64,000 nucleotides of DNA from Fibrobacteria bacterium AD312 (lineage in GTDB: Bacteria > Fibrobacterota > Fibrobacteria > Fibrobacterales > Fibrobacteraceae), in contig LIUM01000041.1 of the NCBI GenBank assembly GCA_001462345.1, positions 1 to 64,000 on the forward strand, written 5' to 3'. This document shows, in pieces, positions 8,155 to 16,332 of the stretch. A program made the position numbers and the translations under genes. Every line of letters starts with the position of its first letter. Within the stretch, counting starts at the first letter, position 1. A model generated the notes under the pieces. The model was not told the origin of the DNA. It made no database searches and saw nothing but the letters and a program-made list of their open reading frames with translations.

Positions 8155-8886
8155 ATGAAACGGTTAGTCTTTACCCTATTGATTCTTCTGGCGTGTACTT
8201 TATTCGCTGAGGAAGAACCTAGGCATTATGATTACAACGGTGCCTCACGGCAAATGCATCGCATTTATTATGGCGATCTTCAAGAGACGCTCTATTGTGG
8301 ATGTAGTTATAAAAATAAAAAGAGTATTGATTTTAATTCTTGTGATTACGCCCCTCGAGAAAATCCAAAACGTAAAAGCTTTAGACGTGCCCACCGCATT
8401 GAATGGGAACATATTGTCACAGCTCATAATATGGGGCATTTTCTTCCTTGCTGGAAAGAAGGCGGGCGAAAAAACTGTTCTAACAATAATGAGCAATTCG
8501 ATTTAATGGAAGGCGATCTCCATAACCTTTACCCTGCGATTGGAGAAGTCAACGGGGATCGAAGCAACTTCATGTTTTCTCAATGGACAAACGAGCCTGA
8601 ACCTATGTATGGGAAATGTTCGACGATTGTGGATTTCGAACTCAAAAAAGTCCAACCTCGAAAAGAAGCGCGAGGCATTATTGCACGAGTTTCTTTTTAC
8701 ATGGAAAAAACATACGGCGTTTCGCTTTCTAATCAAGACCGCAAATTATTTGAAGCATGGGATCGAATGCACCCCGTCAGTTCGAAAGAATGCCTTAGAG
8801 ACAAGCGTATTTATAATGTTCAAGGGGATCACAACCCTTTTGTTTATGATAAGTGCGTTGAACAAAAATTATATTTAGACGAATGA
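8155..8886 (+). CDS. endA: Endonuclease I, secreted
   Basis: A secreted or periplasmic DNA/RNA endonuclease of the EndA/NucM family (243 residues) with a signal peptide (MKRLVFTLLILLACTLFAEE). The beta-beta-alpha metal site is visible: RIEWEHIVTA supplies the general-base His, and DLMEGDLHNLYPAIGEVNGDRSN holds the metal Asn and His. NVQGDHNPFV near the C-terminus is also conserved. Several Cys residues suggest disulphides, as in NucM. Likely roles are nutrient acquisition from environmental DNA or processing of transforming DNA. There is no obvious Shine-Dalgarno sequence. The stop overlaps the next start (ATGA). Confidence 0.93.
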   Translation: MKRLVFTLLILLACTLFAEEEPRHYDYNGASRQMHRIYYGDLQETLYCGCSYKNKKSIDFNSCDYAPRENPKRKSFRRAHRIEWEHIVTAHNMGHFLPCWKEGGRKNCSNNNEQFDLMEGDLHNLYPAIGEVNGDRSNFMFSQWTNEPEPMYGKCSTIVDFELKKVQPRKEARGIIARVSFYMEKTYGVSLSNQDRKLFEAWDRMHPVSSKECLRDKRIYNVQGDHNPFVYDKCVEQKLYLDE

Positions 8887-9026
8887 AAGAGAAAGAAACC
8901 TATAGAGAATTAGAAATTGGGGAACTCCCCTGCCCTGTTGAAAATTGCCGCGGGGTATTAAAAGTAGAGCCCGACAACAGCTACAAATTAACTTGTGATT
9001 TATGTGGGTATATTAAAGATGAGTGA
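8883..9026 (+). CDS. 47-residue zinc-ribbon-like small protein
   Basis: A short frame that starts on the ATGA overlapping the endA stop and ends inside the start of the radical SAM gene (TGA at 9024-9026, next ATG at 9019). Sequence features: CPVENC (Cys17, Cys22) and CDLC (Cys38, Cys41), a plausible C-x4-C...C-x2-C zinc ribbon, with GVLKV between. The two-sided translational overlap argues that it is real and co-translated. I cannot assign a function; such ribbons commonly bind zinc and nucleic acid or protein. Confidence 0.65.
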   Translation: MKEKETYRELEIGELPCPVENCRGVLKVEPDNSYKLTCDLCGYIKDE

Positions 9027-9882
9027 AGATTTCTTAAAAGACGCTTGGTCAGATCATTCTAGGCTATGGGAAAAAAACACCTGGGTTTATCCAGTGATTA
9101 GCAGGAGAGCCAAAGGGCTTTCTATTGGGGTGAATTTAAATCCAGATAAACGTTGTTCCTTTGACTGTGTTTATTGTCAGGTAGATCGTTCTATTCCAGG
9201 ATCAAACAGACGTCTAGACATCGAAGCGATGACCAAAGAATTAGAACTCATTATCCAAGAATATGAAAAGAATGGGCTTACTTCTTTTTCCAACTTTAAG
9301 CTTATTGAAGAATCCAAGCGTCAAATAAAAGACATCTGTCTTTCTGGAGATGGCGAATCGACTTTGATTAAAGAATTCCCTGCCGTTTGTGAACGCCTTC
9401 TTGAAATCCAACATAAATATTCAAAATACAATTTGAAACTCACTCTCATCACAAACTCCACAAGACTCGATCAAGAGTACGTGCGCGAGGGGCTTCGCTA
9501 TTTAACTCAAACTAATGGAGAAATCTGGGCTAAATTAGATGCGGGCACAGAAGAGTGGTTTCAAAAAGTAAATATCAGCCCATACCCTTTAGAAGTGATT
9601 CAAAGAAATATTGAGCTTACCGTAAAAGATTTTCCTACTCGAATTCAAACGATGTGGTGTGAAGTAGATGGCATAAGCCCTTCTCCCGAAGAAGTTCGTA
9701 AGTACATTGAAAGAGTTAAAAAGATATATCATCATCACAGTAAAAACCTTCTTGAAGTGCAATTATACAGCGTAGTTCGAAATACGGCACGTCCCCATGT
9801 TTTACCAGTCTCGAAATCATTTATGGAAGATGTAGCGAACCAACTTCAATCTCAAATCGATATTCCTGTTGGGATTTATTAA
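9019..9882 (+). CDS. Radical SAM protein
   Basis: This 287-residue protein starts at the ATG at 9019 (overlapping the preceding small gene) rather than the upstream GTG. The iron-sulfur motif is CSFDCVYCQVDR (C-x3-C-x2-C, ~residues 45-52), followed by ICLSGDGESTL, the glycine-rich SAM-contacting text, and LITNSTRL. The family resembles COG0731-type radical SAM proteins that carry LNPDKRCSFDCVYC. The substrate is unknown. It is the last gene of the endA-zinc ribbon-radical SAM run and ends before a bidirectional terminator. Confidence 0.82.
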   Translation: MSEDFLKDAWSDHSRLWEKNTWVYPVISRRAKGLSIGVNLNPDKRCSFDCVYCQVDRSIPGSNRRLDIEAMTKELELIIQEYEKNGLTSFSNFKLIEESKRQIKDICLSGDGESTLIKEFPAVCERLLEIQHKYSKYNLKLTLITNSTRLDQEYVREGLRYLTQTNGEIWAKLDAGTEEWFQKVNISPYPLEVIQRNIELTVKDFPTRIQTMWCEVDGISPSPEEVRKYIERVKKIYHHHSKNLLEVQLYSVVRNTARPHVLPVSKSFMEDVANQLQSQIDIPVGIY

Positions 9883-9935
9883 AAGGCACTTCTAAAACAA
9901 TTTCTATTTGATTCTTAAAATATTCATTATTAAAA

Positions 9936-9966
9936 AAGCCCTCTTTCAAAAGAGAGCTTTTAATTT
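9936..9966. terminator. Bidirectional hairpin between convergent genes
   Basis: AAAAGCCCTCTTT and AAAGAGAGCTTTT pair with one mismatch across a short loop, with A and T tracts outside. It lies between the radical SAM gene (+) and the pfkB-family gene (-). Confidence 0.75.
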
Positions 9967-9971
9967 TATGC

Positions 9972-10934
9972 TTATCTAAAAAAATGCCTAATTCTAAACC
10001 AGCCTTCTTCAGGAATTTGTGGACCCATTACTTGTACCACTTCTGAAGCCACAAGACTTGCTAAGCGACCGCAAACAGAAAGAGACTCTCCTTCTAAATA
10101 GGCAAATAGAAAACCAGCCGCCCAAAGGTCCCCTGCTCCTGTTGTATCAATCGCATTCACTTGCTCTGCATCTACAGAAGTGACTTTTCCGTCTTTAGAG
10201 ATCAATGCGCCGCGCTTTCCTAATTTCACTACAGCAACAGAAGATTTTGAAGCTAAAACAGCTAACGCCTCTTCTTCCGTTTTACCCGTATAGGCAAGAG
10301 CTTCATCTTCGTTCGCAATGATAACATCTACTAACTTTTCTTGAAACAAGTTATCAAAAAGAGCGCGACAATCATTCACAACACTAAATGCGCCGAAATC
10401 CACCACTGTAGTCACGCCATTCTTTTTAGCCAGTTGTAAGGCCTTCTTAAAACAAGGGCCATTATATGCACGATACCCCTCTATATAAAATAGAGATACA
10501 TCTTGAAATAAAGAATCTTGAATATCATCTACATCTAAATCATCAGATGCACCTAAATAAGTAAACATCGTGCGCTGCGCATCTGGAGTCACTGCGGCTA
10601 AAACAGATCCTGTGGGCTTATCTGAAAAAAGAAGTTTGGATTCGACATGAGAATCACTCAAATGAGTTTCAAAACGTTTTCCTAACTCATCATGCCCAAT
10701 CTTTGCAATAAAAGCAGCGCGGGCTCCAAGCTTAGAAAGTCCAACAATCGTATTGCAGGCAGAACCACCAGGAACTAATACTGGATTTTTTACTTCTGCT
10801 AACCATGCTTGACTTTTCTTTTGATCAATTAAAGTCATGCCCCCCTTTTCACTTCCAGAAGCCTTAACCCAAGCATCCTCTACAGTATAGACAACATCTA
10901 CAAGTGCGGCGCCCATACCTAATATCTTTTTCAT
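9972..10934 (-). CDS. PfkB-family carbohydrate/adenosine kinase
   Basis: A ribokinase-fold kinase (320 residues). The first PfkB signature is in VLVPGGSACNTIVGLSKLG, and the anion-hole and catalytic base are in NAIDTTGAGDLWAAGFL (~residues 261-277; the Asp of GAGD is the base). Other landmarks are GMGAALVDVVYTV at the start and VVDFGAFSVV. The overall pattern resembles bacterial adenosine kinases and related sugar kinases; the exact substrate cannot be read. It is the last gene of a long minus-strand run. Confidence 0.85.
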   Translation of the reverse strand: MKKILGMGAALVDVVYTVEDAWVKASGSEKGGMTLIDQKKSQAWLAEVKNPVLVPGGSACNTIVGLSKLGARAAFIAKIGHDELGKRFETHLSDSHVESKLLFSDKPTGSVLAAVTPDAQRTMFTYLGASDDLDVDDIQDSLFQDVSLFYIEGYRAYNGPCFKKALQLAKKNGVTTVVDFGAFSVVNDCRALFDNLFQEKLVDVIIANEDEALAYTGKTEEEALAVLASKSSVAVVKLGKRGALISKDGKVTSVDAEQVNAIDTTGAGDLWAAGFLFAYLEGESLSVCGRLASLVASEVVQVMGPQIPEEGWFRIRHFFR

Positions 10935-10972
10935 CTATCTATTATCCTTATTTGCCATTAAAAATATTTTCT

Positions 10973-11800
10973 TTATAGACCACGTCGACGGCGCAGACGT
11001 TCTCCAGCTTTTAACAAATATTGACGTTCTGATTCAGTCAGCGAATTTACACCTTCTTTATTGACCTTAGAAAGAATCGCATCCATTTGTTTATCTTGAT
11101 CAAGATAACCTACTTCGCCTTCTAACACCTTTTCTGAACTATTATGTTGAGAGTGCTGTTTTTTTCTTTTAGGTTGAAACCATTTTTCCCAAAATGGAAT
11201 ACGATAAAAGAAATTCATAAAAATAAAGCCCGCTAATACTCCACCTAAATGTGTGAAATGGGCAATAGAATCATTTGTTTGCGACATCATAATATCAAGT
11301 GCAATTAAAACCCATATTGCATATTTCATTTTCAAAGGGATTACAAAAAACAACAACAATGTCCGTTCAGGGAAAAACTTATAATAAGCTACAAAGACCC
11401 CCATTAGAGCACCAGAAGCACCAATAATCATAGCATAGGGCGAAAGAGAGCCAAAGAGATAAAAAGGAATACTAAAAACGCCTGCAAAAATACCAGAGAA
11501 TATATACAGGCCCACAAATTTTCGATGGCCCATAAATTCAGCCACTTCATCTCCAAACATCCAAAGCATCAGCATATTAAATAAAAAATGCATAAATGAA
11601 ACATGGACAAAATTATAAGTTAAGAAGCGCCATGCCTGAGTAAATTCAATAGGAATTAAAGCGCCAACCGAAAGAACTAAAGCTTGAGAATCTAAGCCAA
11701 TCAAGGCTCCTAATATAACCAAGCCAAAAACGATGGCGTTGATTGAAATTAATACTCTAACTGGCTTTGCTATAAAACCAAAAGGTTTAAGACCGAACAT
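10973..11800 (-). CDS. Rhomboid-family intramembrane serine protease
   Basis: A 275-residue membrane protein with about six transmembrane helices. The catalytic dyad is visible: Ser in GASGALMGVF and His in HFTHLGGVLAGFIFMNFFYR. The NFVHVSFMHFLFNMLMLWMFG segment is the usual HxxxN-type rhomboid helix. The C-terminal ~75 residues are soluble and charged and end GERLRRRRGL, a cytosolic tail not required by the family. It cleaves membrane proteins within the bilayer; the substrate is unknown. The ATG overlaps the 3' end of coaD by 14 bp, with GGAG just upstream, so the genes are translationally coupled. Confidence 0.9.
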   Translation of the reverse strand: MFGLKPFGFIAKPVRVLISINAIVFGLVILGALIGLDSQALVLSVGALIPIEFTQAWRFLTYNFVHVSFMHFLFNMLMLWMFGDEVAEFMGHRKFVGLYIFSGIFAGVFSIPFYLFGSLSPYAMIIGASGALMGVFVAYYKFFPERTLLLFFVIPLKMKYAIWVLIALDIMMSQTNDSIAHFTHLGGVLAGFIFMNFFYRIPFWEKWFQPKRKKQHSQHNSSEKVLEGEVGYLDQDKQMDAILSKVNKEGVNSLTESERQYLLKAGERLRRRRGL

Positions 11801-12281
11801 TTAATTTTCTCCACTCAGAAAGCAAAATCTCTCTCATGCTTTCTGGCACATAAGTATCTACATTTTGATTATAAGAAAGAAGCTCTCGAACCACACTGCT
11901 TGAAACAGCCATATGTTCAGGAGCGCTCAATAAAAAAATCGTTTCTATTTTTGAATTTAATTTTTGATTATTCCAAGACAAGGCTCGTTCATATTCAAGA
12001 TCCTGTGCATGACGAATGCCTCGAATTAAAAAACGAGCGCCAACACGATCTAAAAACGAAACCGTTAATCCATCAAAAGATTCCACACGAATACAATCCA
12101 TAGAAGAAAAAGCCGCTTGAGCCATACGCACTCTAGCATCCACAGAAAAAAGACTGTGCTTAGAAACATTTGAATTCACTAAGACTATCACTTCATCAAA
12201 AAAAGAAGTCGCTCGAGTCACGATATCATAATGCCCTATGGTCAAGGGATCAAAAGAACCGGCAAATACAGCTATATTCAT
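11787..12281 (-). CDS. coaD: Phosphopantetheine adenylyltransferase
   Basis: CoaD transfers AMP from ATP to 4'-phosphopantetheine in coenzyme A synthesis. The nucleotidyltransferase signature is AVFAGSFDPLTIGHYDIV with the T/HxGH element, and the second motif is SSSVVRELLSY. RGIRHAQDLEYE matches the family's RGLR.xxDFEYE. I chose the ATG at 12281 (MNIAVF), which is preceded by GGAAGAA, over the ATG four codons upstream at 12293. It lies between rsmD and the rhomboid gene; the rsmD-coaD pairing is common in bacteria. Confidence 0.95.
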   Translation of the reverse strand: MNIAVFAGSFDPLTIGHYDIVTRATSFFDEVIVLVNSNVSKHSLFSVDARVRMAQAAFSSMDCIRVESFDGLTVSFLDRVGARFLIRGIRHAQDLEYERALSWNNQKLNSKIETIFLLSAPEHMAVSSSVVRELLSYNQNVDTYVPESMREILLSEWRKLNVRS

Positions 12282-12304
12282 TTTTTCTTCCATGTAGAGT
12301 CAAA

Positions 12305-12838
12305 TTACAAAGATGATTTAAAAAATAAAAGGGTGGATTCTCCATAACGCTTGACTTTTGCGTTTTTTGCCCATTTTGGTATACTTCGGCTAGGGCATTC
12401 AAAGACCGCTGTTCCTTGAGGAGAAAGCCATTTCAAAAATGGCAACAAGTCAGGATACTCTTCTGTAAAAGGAGGATCTGCATAAATCAAATCAAAGCCA
12501 CCTTCCACTAGCAGATTTCCTTGCGTTAAAGAAAGCGCATTTTTTTCAAGTAGTTGTAAAGATTTTTCTAAGCCTAAAGACTGATACGCCTTATAAATTT
12601 CATGAGCCTGACGATGTGCTTGTTCTACTGCGTAAACACATTTCGCCCCACGACTCAAAGCCTCTATCCCAACAATGCCACTCCCTGCAAATAAATCAAG
12701 TACGACATAATCTGAAACGTCGTATAAAATATTAAACAACGCTTCGCGAGTCATTGAAGCGGTAGGTCGAGTTTTAGAAGATAAAGGGGAGGAAATTAGG
12801 CGACCGCCTAATTCACCACCTGTAATTCGAATTGGCAT
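12305..12838 (-). CDS. rsmD: 16S rRNA (guanine966-N2)-methyltransferase
   Basis: A SAM-dependent Rossmann methyltransferase of 177 residues, the normal length. Features are MPIRITGGELGGRLI at the N-terminus, TRPTASMTREALFNIL, the SAM-binding VLDLFAGSGIVGIEALSRGA and the catalytic DPPF (YADPPFTEEY). It methylates G966 of 16S rRNA during 30S assembly. It is 2 bp downstream of the PilN-like gene and upstream of coaD in the same operon. Confidence 0.93.
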   Translation of the reverse strand: MPIRITGGELGGRLISSPLSSKTRPTASMTREALFNILYDVSDYVVLDLFAGSGIVGIEALSRGAKCVYAVEQAHRQAHEIYKAYQSLGLEKSLQLLEKNALSLTQGNLLVEGGFDLIYADPPFTEEYPDLLPFLKWLSPQGTAVFECPSRSIPKWAKNAKVKRYGESTLLFFKSSL

Positions 12839-12840
12839 AG

Positions 12841-13860
12841 CTAAGGAGCCACATACATCACGAGATGCATTGTGGCGGCGAGATTCTTTTTGGCTGGAAT
12901 TACTTCTAGTTTTTGAATACCTATTCGCACTTGGGATTTTTGTAATTCCACAACAAAATTCATTAACGTAGTATAATCAGTATTACTTGAAACCTTATAC
13001 ATGTATTTTTTATAAACGCCAAAGTCTTCTACTCGTGGTTTTTCTAAACCTGAAAGTTTCATTTTTTGCAAAACATCTAAACCAGAAAAAAGTTTTACTT
13101 CTTCTGCAACACCATCTGCATTCACAAAATTTTTAAGAACATCTAAATTAGGTTGAGAGACGTTATATTCACCAAAGACTGTAATATCTGTTGCTGGTGC
13201 ATTCTCTGGAAGCGTAGGTGTTCTAAAGTTTACACTTACTGCTTTTATTCGTTCCAAGAAACTACGTTGCATGGTAGATGTTTCTGCAACGCCTCGAACA
13301 TAATAATAATTGGGAGCTTCATAAATCAAATCAGAAAAACTAATGTTATCTGGAGTGGCTGTGTTAATAAAAACAAGTAATTGCGATAACGCCGTATTTT
13401 GATAGGCGATTTGTTCTAACGGCAAGTAGTTTGAATAATGATTTCTAGCAACAGCACGATTAAATATTTTTGGAGAAACTTCTTGTATGATATTTTCAAC
13501 GCTGACCGATTGTTGTTCTAACAAAGCGGCTCGTTCCATTTCTCTTTGTCTTTCAAGCAAACCACCAGCTGTAGTCACTTGAGGTTTTCCTAAACCTTCT
13601 TGCAAAGCGACACGACTTGGATCTTCTATTCCAAACGTAGAGAGTACGGCTTCAGGAATAACTCCATACAAAGGCTTTGGTAAGCCAAATGCCATTAACG
13701 CTCCAAAGAATAAAACGAAAAGCGCGGCCACAGAGCCAAATCCAATCAATACCACACGTGATTTTGTAGTAGTCTTATTTTTCGTATTTAGCTTGACTTG
13801 TACTTTTGCTTCAAGCGATGCGGTATGAGAAGCAGCTTCAATTAAGTTTAACTGAATCAT
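12841..13860 (-). CDS. Bitopic membrane protein partnered with a PilM-like protein (PilN/PilO-like role)
   Basis: This 339-residue protein has a short cytoplasmic N-terminus (MIQLNLIEAASH), one transmembrane helix (~residues 39-60) and a large periplasmic part. The MIQLNLI start resembles the cytoplasmic PilN peptide (INLLP) that inserts into PilM. The C-terminal part has a ferredoxin-like pattern (DYTTLMNFVVELQKSQVRIGIQKLEVIP) reminiscent of PilN/PilO. Its ATG overlaps the stop of the preceding PilM-like gene (ATGA). I infer a second pilus- or competence-type assembly platform; homology could be confirmed only by profile search. Confidence 0.6.
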   Translation of the reverse strand: MIQLNLIEAASHTASLEAKVQVKLNTKNKTTTKSRVVLIGFGSVAALFVLFFGALMAFGLPKPLYGVIPEAVLSTFGIEDPSRVALQEGLGKPQVTTAGGLLERQREMERAALLEQQSVSVENIIQEVSPKIFNRAVARNHYSNYLPLEQIAYQNTALSQLLVFINTATPDNISFSDLIYEAPNYYYVRGVAETSTMQRSFLERIKAVSVNFRTPTLPENAPATDITVFGEYNVSQPNLDVLKNFVNADGVAEEVKLFSGLDVLQKMKLSGLEKPRVEDFGVYKKYMYKVSSNTDYTTLMNFVVELQKSQVRIGIQKLEVIPAKKNLAATMHLVMYVAP

Positions 13861-14777
13861 GGATTACCTCCTCCTACTGAACGAAGAGAAGCTCCAATAG
13901 CTCCTACGCAATTTAATACACAAGCGGTGCTTTCATCATCTACAGGCAACCGTATATTTGCAAAAGAATCGAGGAGAGTTAAAGTATATCCCTTTAACTG
14001 TTCCCTTAGAATATCTACAAAGGCAATGTCATTGGCGAGTTCGCCGCAGATCTTTAATCTTTTCACAGATACTCCATTTTCATCGTCTGCTAAGTGGAGT
14101 TGTTCTAAAATATGTTTGGACAACAATAGATAGGCATCTTCTTTTGACTTATCTACTAATTCCAAAGTAGAAACGCAACGAAGAGCTTTCAAATCATCTT
14201 TCGCAAGCCACATCATGGCAACGCCTGAGATGTCTGCTTTAATAACGCACTCGGTCCCCTTCTCTAAAGCGCCATCAAAATCAAGTAGATTGAGTATAGA
14301 AACTACATCAATTTCAAAAATCTGAGGAGCTAATTTTTTTGATCGGAAACCCTTTCTAACGGCATCCACCCATACTCGGCGGACCGCAATCAAAAGAACA
14401 GTATAACCAAGAGAATTATCCCCACTCAAAATGTGATAATCAAAATAAAAATCGTCTGGATCTACACTTGTCATTAAAGAAAGAGTCCAAGAAAGATAAT
14501 CTCTAACAGAATTAGATGCTTCAGGAGGAACATAAACTTGACGCACTAATCCTCTAAAGACGGAGACAGTCAAAGCAATAGACTCTATTGATTCTAAATC
14601 ATTTTCTTTCAACCACGACTGTAGGGTGGTCTCAAAAGAGTATATATCATCTAAAGGGCTTGTTTCTGTAGGCAAGTATGACGTCTTTAACACCTTTTTG
14701 GCTTGTGGGTCAAAAAGGGATAATTTAAGAGCGGCATCGCCCACTTCTATACCTAACTGTAACTTCATATCACTCAT
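13857..14777 (-). CDS. PilM-like actin-fold protein (second copy)
   Basis: A 306-residue protein that begins LQLGIEVGDAALKLSLFD, the phosphate-1-like strand pair of the PilM/FtsA/actin fold, and contains DFYFDYHILSGD, a segment similar to PilM's E.xxxDY. It is much more divergent than the PilM at 27772-28860 and lacks a clear LSGGG motif, having LKICGELAND in its place. With the next gene it forms a PilM-PilN-like pair next to a ComEA-like gene. It may serve a second type IV filament or the competence system. Confidence 0.65.
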   Translation of the reverse strand: MSDMKLQLGIEVGDAALKLSLFDPQAKKVLKTSYLPTETSPLDDIYSFETTLQSWLKENDLESIESIALTVSVFRGLVRQVYVPPEASNSVRDYLSWTLSLMTSVDPDDFYFDYHILSGDNSLGYTVLLIAVRRVWVDAVRKGFRSKKLAPQIFEIDVVSILNLLDFDGALEKGTECVIKADISGVAMMWLAKDDLKALRCVSTLELVDKSKEDAYLLLSKHILEQLHLADDENGVSVKRLKICGELANDIAFVDILREQLKGYTLTLLDSFANIRLPVDDESTACVLNCVGAIGASLRSVGGGNP

Positions 14778-14813
14778 ATTTTCAACGACTTAGAAATATT
14801 TATGCTATTAAAA

Positions 14814-15236
14814 CTAATCAAAAATTATGTATTGTAAAATATTTTTTGACTTTTTATCACCAATTCCAGACACTTTTTGTAAATCCGAGGCTGTTTTGAA
14901 TCCACCTACCGATTCTCGATAGGCAATTATCTTCTCAGCAAGCTTAGGCCCGACCCCTTTTAGAGCACAAAGTTCTTCTATAGAAGCTTTGTTTATCGAG
15001 ATTGGAAACTTCACTTCAGTCCTCTTTTTTGACTTTTTAGGGGAAGAAATGGACTTTTGAGGTTCTAATTCAACCTTTTTCTCTAGTTCAGGGTCCATTT
15101 TTTGCAAAGAAACTTTTTCCTCTACAGAAAACTCTTCTATTGCAGGAACTGGTTCTATCGGCAATAAACGGATTAGAAAACCTATTCCAAAAAGGAATAA
15201 AAAAAGAAGTAAAGCTTTTTTTTCAGGTTTGTTCAT
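14814..15236 (-). CDS. ComEA-like helix-hairpin-helix DNA-binding protein
   Basis: A 140-residue protein with an N-terminal membrane anchor (LLLFLFLFGIGFLIRLLP), a charged linker rich in Lys and Glu, and a C-terminal tandem helix-hairpin-helix of the ComEA type (INKASIEELCALKGVGPKLAEKIIAYRE, then VSGIGDKKSKNIL). ComEA binds incoming DNA on the outer face of the inner membrane in natural transformation. The neighbouring PilM/PilN-like genes and pilB support a competence/type IV pilus context. RBS GAGG is present upstream. Confidence 0.85.
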   Translation of the reverse strand: MNKPEKKALLLFLFLFGIGFLIRLLPIEPVPAIEEFSVEEKVSLQKMDPELEKKVELEPQKSISSPKKSKKRTEVKFPISINKASIEELCALKGVGPKLAEKIIAYRESVGGFKTASDLQKVSGIGDKKSKNILQYIIFD

Positions 15237-15264
15237 TTTGAGTCCTCAACCATTTTAAGACAAT

Positions 15265-15993
15265 CTAAACATCTATTAATACACCATCCAAGGTTTTATT
15301 ACTTTGAATGATTTGCTCTACTTTTAAAAGATCTGCTGGGACATCGACAGAGACGGATTCTTTATCACTAAAAATCACTCTTATTGGGCGTAAACCTAAT
15401 ATGCGAAGAGGTTCAATGGAATGCTCTTTTTCTGGATTACTTGGGGGCAAACGAGAAAATTCTTTACGAGCTTCTTTACCGTAAGCATATATACCGCGAT
15501 GACAATTCCAAAGCGTTATTTTATCTAAAGGAATTTCTCTTAGAAAATCACACGCATAGTTTTCTTCCACACGTACTTTCACTACATTACGATTATAAGC
15601 GTCGTTTGGATCAAGAATAGAAGATGCTGTCACCCAAGAACTAGGCTCTGTTTGAATGGTTTCAGAGACACTCCGTAAAAGCTCTAAATCCACAAGAGGT
15701 TCATCTCCCTGCAAATTCACAACTAAATCTAAGTTCAATTTTTCTGCAGCTTCCATCACTCGATCAGAACCCGTTAGATGCACCCCTGTCATCACAGCCT
15801 CATAACCATGAGAACGAACTAGAGAGGCAATTCTTTCAGAATCTGTGGCGCAATAAATAGAATCAAAACAATCCGCTAAAAGAGCTCGACGCATTGTGTG
15901 GAGAATCATTTCTTCTCCATTAATTTCTGCCAATGGTTTTCCAGGAAACCGAGAGGATCCCATACGAGCAGGAATGACACACGAAACGGGCAT
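15265..15993 (-). CDS. kdsB: 3-deoxy-manno-octulosonate cytidylyltransferase
   Basis: KdsB makes CMP-KDO for the lipopolysaccharide inner core, so its presence shows a diderm cell with LPS. The 242-residue protein has the nucleotidyltransferase N-terminus CVIPARMGSSRFPGKPL, ATDSERI, LVVNLQGDEPLVD, the family's HRGIYAYGKE and a C-terminal ESVSVDVPADL. The start codon directly follows the gatC stop. Confidence 0.9.
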   Translation of the reverse strand: MPVSCVIPARMGSSRFPGKPLAEINGEEMILHTMRRALLADCFDSIYCATDSERIASLVRSHGYEAVMTGVHLTGSDRVMEAAEKLNLDLVVNLQGDEPLVDLELLRSVSETIQTEPSSWVTASSILDPNDAYNRNVVKVRVEENYACDFLREIPLDKITLWNCHRGIYAYGKEARKEFSRLPPSNPEKEHSIEPLRILGLRPIRVIFSDKESVSVDVPADLLKVEQIIQSNKTLDGVLIDV

Positions 15994-16281
15994 TTAGCCG
16001 CCAATCACTTTAGGGATCACAAAATGGTCATCTTCGACTTTTGGGGCATTTTTAAAAACTTGGTCTAAAGTAAAAGAAGAGATTGGTTCATCTTCTCGAA
16101 GAGGAGTCGTTTCATTTTCAACTCCTGTCATTGGTTCTACGTCACTCAGATCCAATTCACGCAACGCTTCCATGTGAGAGAGCATTTGACTTAGATGGAT
16201 TGAAACGGATTCCATATCTGCTTCAGATACATCTAATCTGGAGAGTTTAGCCAATTTTAAAATATCACTACGTTCAAGCAT
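15994..16281 (-). CDS. gatC: Asp-tRNA(Asn)/Glu-tRNA(Gln) amidotransferase subunit C
   Basis: GatC stabilises the GatCAB complex that converts misacylated Glu-tRNA(Gln) or Asp-tRNA(Asn) to the correct amide. The 95-residue protein has the usual N-terminus (LKLAKLSRLDVSE), MEALRELDLSDVEPM and a C-terminal LDQVFKNAPKVEDDHFVIPKVI. I chose the ATG at 16281, which follows CGGAGGC, not the ATG six codons upstream. gatA and gatB are not in the window. Confidence 0.93.
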   Translation of the reverse strand: MLERSDILKLAKLSRLDVSEADMESVSIHLSQMLSHMEALRELDLSDVEPMTGVENETTPLREDEPISSFTLDQVFKNAPKVEDDHFVIPKVIGG

Positions 16282-16332
16282 AAAAGCCTCCGAAAACATC
16301 TTTCAAAAGATACAAAACAAAACCATACTAGA

